Below, in pieces: positions 56,041 through 64,000 of a stretch of DNA of 64,000 nucleotides. Every line of letters starts with the position of its first letter. The first letter of the stretch is position 1. The notes below the pieces were generated by a model. That model was not told where the DNA came from. It saw only the letters and a program-made list of their open reading frames with translations, and searched no databases. Origin of the DNA: Phocoena phocoena (taxonomy: Eukaryota; Chordata; Mammalia; Artiodactyla; Phocoenidae); the NCBI RefSeq assembly GCF_963924675.1, contig NC_089225.1, forward strand, positions 84,045,951 through 84,109,950, written 5' to 3'. The position numbers and the translations under genes were made by a program.

Positions 56041-56970
56041 ACCTTTCCTTTTAAGCACAAGTTTCAGAGGTCCACATGACTATTTGGCTTACATTTTGTT
56101 GACCACTTAATAACAAGCCCACGCTAAGCTTCAGAGGAGAATGTAAAGTGCTCATGAATGTGATGAGCCCACAGTGATGGCTTTGTTATTGAGAATGAGA
56201 GTGTATTGGGAAACAACTAGTATCTATCCATAAATAGTATCTATCCATAAATAGTACATTTTGAAGACTGGAGTCCTCAGTTTTCTCTGTTAAGGTGTAG
56301 GTTTGTTGCTAAAATATTTATTTGCATATGATTTAAATATTTGATTGCTGTTGTAACTGTTGTGTTATTTTAATTCCTATGTACACAAAAATGGATTGAT
56401 GTCTCAAATGTGATTAAATGATAAAAATAGAATTAAAATATTAGCATCAGAACTCCAGTTCAAACACTGAATTTAAACCTGTATAAGTTGGTAGAAGGGA
56501 CTCTGGTAGTGTCATGATTTACCAGAGGCTTCTGAATAAGGAGTCATGTGAACAGCAAGTGTGACAGTGAATATCTAGCATTCAGCTTTTATTGGACTGG
56601 TGATCCATTGACCCCTAGTCACCTGTTATGAACCTGTCAAAATGGTCTCTGCACTGTGAAATTGTTCTTTTTTTCCCCTAAAGACAGAGACTAAAACCCT
56701 AGAGCCATCACTCAGAATTTCAGTCTTTTTTGTGACATAAGTCACACTACTACCAAGAAGCTTGTCAACTAGCCCAAACACTAATGACAAATATGTGTAG
56801 AGGGGAAGCAGATTAATTATTGGCAAAATCCCTTTGTTAACTGACATGTCACACGTCAGTGGCCAGCAGCGCGTAAAACGGCACTTGCTATTTTGTGTAC
56901 TCACCTTTTCCTCACCGTGAGGCAAAGAACTGAGGTGTGGAGACTGAATCTAGTTTGGAATATATGAAAT
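56041..56970. other. Non-coding sequence with a short tandem duplication
   Basis: A 17-bp unit, agtatctatccataaat, occurs twice in tandem at 56219-56252, followed by a partial third unit. Otherwise nothing is recognised. A 99-codon minus-strand frame at 56626-56925 has no motif. Confidence 0.55.
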
Positions 56971-56974
56971 ACAT

Positions 56975-57075
56975 ATATTTATTCATTTACTCGCTCGCTG
57001 AACAAATATTTTTTTAGAGCCTACTCTGTTGAGAATTGTTCCCGATGCTGGAAATACAGCAGTAAACAAGAGACA
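56975..57075 (-). mobile_element. L2 fragment
   Basis: 'gctgaacaaatattttttta', 'gcctactctgttgagaattg', 'gatgctggaaatacagcagt' follow antisense L2 in order. Confidence 0.65.
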
Positions 57076-57718
57076 AAGCCTTTTATGTTAGAGGAAATTG
57101 TTTGAGGACTTTTAGCATTATCACTTAAGACCATGTGGTGCAGGAAACGGGAGTATTATTTTGAGAGTTCTGGTATAGACTGAACAAGGTGGGTTAGAGT
57201 TTACTGAGATCGATCAGGAGAGTAAAGCAGTTGTTTTGGCAGGGGGCGGGGCGGGCAAAGCGTGGCGTTGCTTTGCAAGTAAGACTTTTACCCCAATAGT
57301 TTTCCATATTCTACTTGATTCTCTAAAAGTCGTTTCTCGTCAGTAATATGCCCCCTACTTTAAGATTCAGGGATGAGGGAACTGGTGAAAACTGACTAGG
57401 ATGGAGTTGAAATCACGAAGTATGTATCTTAACGTTCCAGGCAAAGAAATACAAGATTGTTTTTTCCCCCTCTGAAGAATGCTGGCTGGCTGCCCAGTGG
57501 TAAAGGGGCTCAAATGTGTTTGTCTGAAAGATGGAATAAAAGCATGCCTTGTTGGTAGTGGATTCATTTATTTATATTAAGTGGCTTGCTTCGCTGGTGT
57601 TTCTTCATGATACTCAGCTTCTTGAATAGCGCGGCCCTACCTTTTCATGGCTGCGTTACCACCGTGTCAGACATGGAGAGTAAGTTATTGGGGGTTTCGA
57701 AGAAGACTGAATACAAAT
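57076..57718. other. Non-coding sequence, no gene seen
   Basis: A small GC-rich patch (aggggcggggcgggcaaagc at about 57242) contains an Sp1-like GC box, but no promoter context or transcript is evident around it. Confidence 0.45.
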
Positions 57719-57721
57719 CTT

Positions 57722-57921
57722 TTTTTAACATCTTATTGGAGTATAATTGCTTTACAATGGTGTGTTAGTTTCTGCTTTATAACAAAGTGAATCAGCTATA
57801 CATATACATACGTTCCCATATCTCCTCCCTCTTGCGTCTCCCTCCCTCCCACCTTCCCTCTCCGACCCCTCTAGGTGGTCACAAAGCACCGAGCTCATCT
57901 CCCTGTGCTATGCGACTGCTT
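57722..57921 (-). mobile_element. Short 5'-truncated L1 3' end
   Basis: About 200 bp of L1 3'UTR in antisense, from a short T run through 'gctttacaatggtgtgttag' to 'ctccctgtgctatgcgactg'. Its similarity to the 40 kb L1 3'UTR is high, suggesting a similar age. I found no convincing target-site duplication. Confidence 0.88.
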
Positions 57922-57929
57922 TTTACCAA

Positions 57930-59030
57930 TAATTTAATTTTCCCCTGTTACTTTACAGTTTCCTTCATTTAGGTGATGTACTTGAATGGCATAACTAAAA
58001 ATCTATAGAAATACTGCAGCAGAATATAAAGATTTATTTCTTGATGTTGAAAGAGATAGCCTTACTTTAAGTGTGACAGGTGTTTCAACTGACTGTCTGA
58101 AAGCATAGATACATGAGATCTCTCTCCATAATTCCCAGATCTACATGAACTCCAAATATCCTGAAATCTGAGAGAACCCTGCCCCCGCCCCCCAAACACA
58201 CCTGCATCCTAATGTTCTGTAATGATGAAGGAGTTTCTAATTTAGGTGAAATAGGAAGAAAATAGGCATGGAATCTGAACTTTAGCTCGTCAGATAAAGG
58301 TACCTTAATAAAAGATTTAAGCAGAAACTCATCTCTTACTGATATGAAACTATTGTTAATTTAAAAAATTTTAATATTTGCTTAAAAATTCTGATGACTT
58401 TCTTTTGTTTACTAAGATGGGTGTCTGTGCGTGCTGAACTTCTGTTAAGGGGATCAAAGATTCCTTAAGTTCGAGAAAGACCAGTCTAGCCAGAGGAACA
58501 GCAATAAGATGCACAAAGAGCAAGATGATGAAACTTAAGAAAAATTAGTTGGGCATGTAATAGACAATGGCTTTTATTTTCTCAAAAATCTATGGGTTGA
58601 ATTGTTGTTTTGGGGGTCACTCCATCTGTGTTAGCTGGACTTAGTTGGGGCCGCTTGGTTTTCTTCCATGTGGACTCTCTTTCCAGTTAGTCTTACTTAA
58701 AGCATGGCAGCTGGGTACCAAGATGGGATTTCCAAGAGAACTGGGCCCCAGAGTGTCAGTGCTTGCCTGTCTCTTGGTCAAAGCAAGTCAAGTGGCCAAG
58801 CACAGAGTCAGCATCAGAGAGGGATACACAAAGGAATAAATCAACCAAGTATGTTTCACTGGGATCCACCAAGGAAACAGTCTACTACAAATGTGCAAGG
58901 AAGGAAGCCTCTGATTCGAAATGTTTATAATTCTGATGAAACCTAAGGGCTTGGTATCTTGAGAGGTGGAATCAGCTTAAACTGTGTAAGTGTGAATTAC
59001 GTCATGAATGTGAGAAGCAGGCTCTCTTAG
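57930..59030. other. Unassigned; middle part may be an old LTR
   Basis: At about 58600-58860, phrases such as 'gtcttacttaaagcatggca', 'agctgggtaccaagatggga' and 'caagtcaagtggccaagcac' resemble an antisense MLT1-type LTR, but I cannot define it. Two overlapping frames of 64-80 codons lie here and are not convincing genes. Confidence 0.4.
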
Positions 59031-59034
59031 GGCT

Positions 59035-59215
59035 TTGGCTCTCAACTTTGGCTGCATGTTAGAATCACTTGGGGAACTTGGAAAATTTCAGATGCTTCGG
59101 GTGCATCCTAGGCTAATTTACTAAAACTTCCTAGGAATTGACTCAGGCGTGAATATATTTTAAGGCTCTTTGGCAGGATTCCAAAGTTCAGTCAAGGTGG
59201 AGAGTCACTATTTTA
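59035..59215. mobile_element. MER5A hAT remnant
   Basis: 'tctcaactttggctgcatgt', 'tagaatcacttggggaactt' at the left and 'gtcaaggtggagagtcacta' at the right form the inverted ends of MER5A. The centre is diverged. Confidence 0.75.
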
Positions 59216-59815
59216 GGGATATGTTTCTGTTGAGATGGCCTTGAAGGAGGACAGCCATGTCTTTTCTTGGCATCACTGATTGAGATAAAACGCTCGCCAG
59301 GTGTGCAGTGAGTAAAGGAGTTTTGTTGGGCTCCCAGGTTATGACATCTTCCAGTTGTTCCAAAGTTATCTTTTTCCTGAGGTATCAGCTCACTCATTTC
59401 TGCTCTCCTCTTCTGCTAAAACGGTTCAGTATTTCCCGTTAAGTGACATTACAACGTCTCCTATGGATATATCTGGTTTGAGGTCCTCCTCAGTTTTCCG
59501 TCTCTGTTGCTCCTGTTCCCTACTTATGTCTCCTGTAGATTTGTTGCCATCCTCCTATGTCTTCATCACTCCAAACTCTTTGATTCTTAACCCTCTTGCT
59601 GCTTTTCAGAGCAGTTGCCTAAGGTCTAAACTATGTGGCAGTCTCCTCGTTGTTCTCTCTTCTTGCATTTTTCTCAGACTAATTCTTTATGACTGCAATT
59701 GATTTCTGTAATCCAACACATTTTTATTCTTTCTACAAAATTAAAACTTAAATGTATAGGTTTGTATATCTGTGGTTAGCCATACCTTTAATTTTTTATG
59801 ATAACATTTCAAAAT
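59216..59815. other. Non-coding sequence, no gene seen
   Basis: A 115-codon plus-strand frame at 59355-59702 is rich in S, L and C and follows from pyrimidine-rich composition. It has no motif, so I do not call a gene. Confidence 0.5.
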
Positions 59816-59819
59816 GTAA

Positions 59820-60370
59820 TATATGTGCCTGGTAAATTAAAACTTTGTACATAAGTATAAAATAAAAAGAACTGTTTTCATGCCCACCCACAGTTTAATT
59901 CCATTAAGGAAACTATTAGTGCTTTATCGTATATCCTTCCAGAAAAGTTCTAGGCATATACCAAAAATTATATAAATATTTAAAAATATATAGCAATGGC
60001 ATTAAGTATAATATATTCTAAACTTTAAGAAAAATGGAATATATTGTGGAGATTTTACCATATTTTGGCTTTTTGATATATTTTATTGTATGGCTATAGC
60101 ATAATTTATTTAAATTATCCCCTTTTGGTAACATTTACTCTCTTTCCAGTTAACTCTTATTTACAACATATACCTTCATGTAAATGTGTATATTAGTAGC
60201 AGGGGAATTGCTCGATCAAATAGTGCATGCACTTAAATTTTGATAGCTTCTGTCAAAGTGCCTTCCAAAGGGATGCCAATAATTTTATATTTCCATAGTA
60301 GTTTATAAAAATACCTGTTTTCCCAAATCTTCATCTACACTGGATTTTAACCAACTTTTTATGTTTGGCT
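59820..60370 (-). mobile_element. Ancient L1M-type 3' fragment
   Basis: The order 'agcaggggaattgctcgatc', 'acttaaattttgatagcttc', 'agtgccttccaaagggatgc' and 'acctgttttcccaaatcttc' is a very old L1 3' region in antisense. Confidence 0.65.
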
Positions 60371-61465
60371 TTAGTTTAGGCCCTTATTATCTCATGTGAA
60401 CTATTGGAATAATCTGCTTTCTCTGCTTAACCTCTACAGAGACATTAGCAGAGTGTGGTACACATGGAAGATTCCCTATAAATGTCAGAGTGACAGACTT
60501 TACTGGATTAAACAACAGATTAGAACATTTCTACTCTTCTTAATCACAGTCACAAAAATCCAATGTAATATAAATATTCCATGGTGCTACTTTGGAGCCA
60601 TACCCCATCCTAAAATAAAAGTAGCTAAGTAGTGTGTACCAGGTGTATATGTATGTTTAAAAAGCCGAACAAAGTACTAGAAATCTACCAACAGGTATGA
60701 TGTTGGTATGGTGCGTACTTTACACTTAGTGGGTTGTAGCATTTTTGAAGAGTCTGTATATACATGTAATTAATTTCCTTTTAAAACTGTGTTTGAAAGT
60801 ATCTTTGCTTATTTGGATTTTGTGGGATTTCCTCTTGTAAACAAATAGTAGAGTAAATGACTAATGAAAAAGATAGTCTGACACATGTAGTGGAATATTT
60901 AGGAAAGTCTGTAAAAATTACAGCTTGTATAATGAAAAACTGGCATTAAGCAATATTTTATTATGTTGTAATTAAAAAGTCATGACTTTATGAATTACAT
61001 TTCATATCTGGCCTCTAGTTTTTCTTTTAATATATTGAAATTGTTTTATTAATAAGGAAATTAAAAATTTTTTGAACCTTTTACTTTGAGGCAAATATAA
61101 TTTTCCTGGTTCATTGTTAAACTTCTCTCTCTCTTAAATATCTTCCCATTTTTTAGAGTGATAGAAAATGTGGAAAGCTGTATTATGCTTTTTAGGATTT
61201 TAAGAAATATTTATTGTACTTAGGTAAATTAATAAGAAATTATTGACTTACTGGGTAAAAGATTAGCATGTTATACAATGCCTTTCCTTTTCAAAATGTG
61301 CATTATTCGTCACTGATGAGAGTGAAGTTGTATGTTGAACATGGATTCATGAAACTGAAGGTATACAATCTCTTTATGTTGAGAAATACCTAATTCTCTT
61401 CAGGGGCCTTTCTTTCTACCTATCGTAGAAGAGCTTCTAAAAGCTACCTAATTTATTGACTGTCT
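60371..61465. other. Non-coding sequence, no gene seen
   Basis: This is AT-rich sequence with no recognised repeat or gene. Confidence 0.5.
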
Positions 61466-61469
61466 TAGT

Positions 61470-61650
61470 ATTTGTACTAGGTATTTTATAGATATTCTTT
61501 TACTTAACCTTTACAAGGGCCTCTTGAAGTGTTACCACATTTTATGGCTGACAAGATTAAGCCTCCACTAGATTAAGTAACTTGGCCATTGATTATAGAC
61601 TTTGTTAGGGGCAGAGCTAGGATGCAAACCTGACCCTAAGTCCACATTAT
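61470..61650 (-). mobile_element. MIR remnant
   Basis: 'atattcttttacttaacctt', 'ttttatggctgacaagatta', 'gattaagtaacttggccatt', 'ggcagagctaggatgcaaac' follow antisense MIR order. Confidence 0.7.
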
Positions 61651-64000
61651 ATGTCCAAAATTATGTTCATGGGATTGAATTTTGGCCAACAGGTCAAGAT
61701 TCCAAAGAGTTCAGTTTAGTCTTCCATTATCTTCCTTAACTTTTGTGTATCCCTTGAACTCCATGATGTTCCAGAAGGTAAAAAATGGGAATGGTTACAT
61801 TTTATGGTTCTTATTAGAATACAGCATCATTCAAAGGCACATCATTCAGTCTCTTTGCTGAAGGAGAAGCCACCAAGATAAAGCCACCTAAGGTGAGAGC
61901 AGAAGTAGCTATTTATAGTGCCAAGCCATTGAATCGGTCTTTCCTGTTGTTTGACTTCTAAGGAATCAGATTCAAGAGAGAGAATTCAGTTCTGTGGTCA
62001 GTTCTGGGCTGGCTATTTTCCTTTTACTAAATTCTCCCACAGGTTTTCTTTGATAAGGTGAGCTTTTATTTTTGTGTGAGAACTACAAAAAATAGATTTT
62101 CATAGTTTCTTTAAAGTGTAATTTCTCACCATGATGACTTTGATCATTTTATCACAGTTGAGATGTATTAAAATATTTTTTTAAAGCTTTGTTTATAATG
62201 TTTAAGACGGTTTGTCCAGTTTTTGTATATAAGACAAGGAATTTTTCCTTATTTCAACTTTAATGAAACACTATGTTATATACTTATTTATCTGGCAAAT
62301 AGTTATAAGCCTTGTTTTAAATTTTGTGATGTTTTGAAATAGAGCATTTGATGTAGTTATAATGTCGGTTACATATATTGTCCTAGTGTCATATCTACAT
62401 GAGTCAAGCTTTCAGTTTCAGAAATCTCTTGTTTACTCTCTCACACTCCTGGGATGGATGCTGTCATTGTCTTTATTATCTGAGGAAAATGTCTCATCTT
62501 GAAATCAAGCCCACAACCTTCATTTTTAATCAGACAATGCTTACTTATTAAAGATCGTTCTAAAGCTGAATCAAATAAATTTCTAGAAACTCAAGAGGCA
62601 GGATTTACACTTATTTATATAATGACAGAAGTCAACTTAAAATTGAGCCTTGAAACATCTGTAAATATTCTTTGCATTGAATTAGACATCTGTATGTTCA
62701 TTTTTTTTTTAAGATGTCAATTCCAGCAATACAGATACTGGAATTTTAGTTTATTTCTTTTGATGTTTTGGATCAGACAGTGACTTTTCTCCATGTGCTG
62801 TTGCTTTTAATGTTACATATTTAGTATGCTGATTAGGAATCTTAGCTGTCAGCTGCTCCTCCTGCTTTAGTTGACAGGTTCCCTGCACTCCCCCCCCCGC
62901 CTTTCATATTTGTTGCAACCCTATAGCATAGCTATATGATTTCTTCCTAGATAGGCATCTCTTAGCTCTACTTACTAGGAGCATCATGTCCTGGAAAGTG
63001 CATTTCACTGTTGACAACACTTCTGCTATTCTATCCAGTTAAATCTGATCTAGCTAAAACAAAGCCAAAATACTCCCTATGTAAAATTACCACATACAGA
63101 TTAAGTTTACTTTGTGTTTGTTCTTTCAATTTAGCTTTATGGATTAAAGACTTAACTCTATGTGAATATTTTGAGCAAGTGCATTTTTCAGGACTGACAC
63201 GTAGGCAGCTTTGCCTGGGTAAATTGGTTTCCTGGCTAGATTACCAAAATTCTTCAAAATATACAAGTTATTTTTTTTCCAAACATATGCTAGTTTCCAG
63301 TGAACTGAAGAAGATGGATTTTACAGAAAGTAAAATTGATTTTAAAAGGATTTTAGGTCTTTATGAACTTATTTTTTTTTAAAGGAGATAGTACATTTTT
63401 ACTGTCAATAGTAGAAACTCCTGATTGATGCATAGCCTGAGTTTTTTTTTTCCAAGATATTTCATGTGCACATGATGTCATACATTGAGCTCTGAAGAAT
63501 ATTTGTAGCACTCTCGAGGATAATACCCCTGCTTAAATATTGAGTCTCACGGACTTGGGGAAAAAACATACATAATAGTATACAACAGGCTATTTGTTTT
63601 TGTTCAGTATTTATGTACTTATAATGTGAAAGGATAAAATGTGTATTGGTTGTTGATTAGACCAACTTCTATTCTGTGGTTATAGGATAATTTCTCTATC
63701 TACATAATACTTAGAAAATGAATGTTTGGCCTATACCTAAGATATTTGCTTTTCTAGCGACTGAATTTCTTTTTCTGTGGGAAGATATCTTCACAATTTT
63801 GATAGGTTTTACTAAGAACTTTTTTTTAAACCTCGAATAAATGGAGGAACATACCACACACCTGGATGTTGATACTGAATTTTATAACAACTGAAATCTG
63901 GGCGGATAGGCTACCTGACCTGCAGGCTGAATTTGGCATGCAGGGTGTGTGTGTGGGGGGGTGAATTTTTAACTTAAATTTACAATGTGTTTGGATATGG
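61651..64000. other. 2.3 kb without recognised genes or repeats
   Basis: Open frames at 62499-62783 (94 codons) and 63011-63382 (123 codons, the longest frame outside repeats) have no domain motif. A C run at about 62890 and a GTGTGTGTG/GGGGGG patch at 63944-63961 are simple sequence. The 123-codon frame has weak protein-like composition but no splice or homology support. Confidence 0.45.

Noticed and set aside
57242..57261. A host gene promoter at the GC box
   Set aside because: It is a single Sp1-like box without a CpG island, a transcription-start context or a downstream exon.

Overview
This window is nuclear DNA of a cetacean (whale or dolphin), or a very close relative. The main evidence is 18 copies of tRNA-derived CHR-type SINEs. 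Most are the short form (about 200 bp, CHR-2-like); three are the longer form (about 300-400 bp, CHR-1-like). The window also has a cetartiodactyl-type mariner MITE and L1 copies whose 3' ends belong to the cetartiodactyl L1 lineage. Older mammalian repeats (MIR, L2, MER5A, L1M and one MLT1-like LTR) form the background. Family names come from my memory of consensus sequences, not from a database search. I found no convincing protein-coding exon, no RNA gene, no CRISPR array and nothing bacterial. Every recognisable protein fragment is a decayed L1 ORF, and most other open frames are translations of SINEs. By my own boundaries, repeats cover somewhat more than a third of the window.

Layout: 1-3.2 kb is mostly unannotated, with one SINE. 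3.3-5.3 kb holds a SINE and an old L1 that carries a younger, 5'-inverted L1 insertion. 6.2-9.6 kb is an L1 that keeps both ends but has lost about 2.5 kb of ORF2. 9.9-14.2 kb mixes SINEs, MIR, L2, MER5A-like and old L1 fragments. 14.2-30 kb is mainly unannotated sequence broken by SINEs, including a SINE inside a SINE at 25.7-26.2 kb. 30.4-32.1 kb is an ancient plus-strand L1. 33-40 kb has SINEs, an MLT1-like LTR, a MER5A-like copy and a MIR. 40.1-46.15 kb is a nearly full-length but dead L1 on the minus strand, with a GC-rich 5'UTR. 47.0-48.5 kb looks like one L1 insertion that carried about 1.3 kb of foreign flanking DNA (3' transduction). 48.5-49.6 kb holds a MER5A cut by an L1 fragment and an 80-bp mariner MITE cut by a SINE. 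50-64 kb is mostly unannotated, with MIR, L2, MER5A and L1 remnants.

The elements do not act as a gene system. The window records successive retrotransposition events, and target-site duplications and nesting give their order: MIR, L2 and MER5A first, then older L1, then younger L1, with CHR SINEs often last. Fifteen of 18 SINEs and nearly all L1 copies lie on the minus strand. That would fit the inside of a plus-strand gene's intron, but no exon is visible to confirm it. I did not find an undescribed biological system. The most informative items are the candidate L1 3' transduction, the inverted L1 insertion, and the nested mariner-SINE and SINE-SINE pairs.
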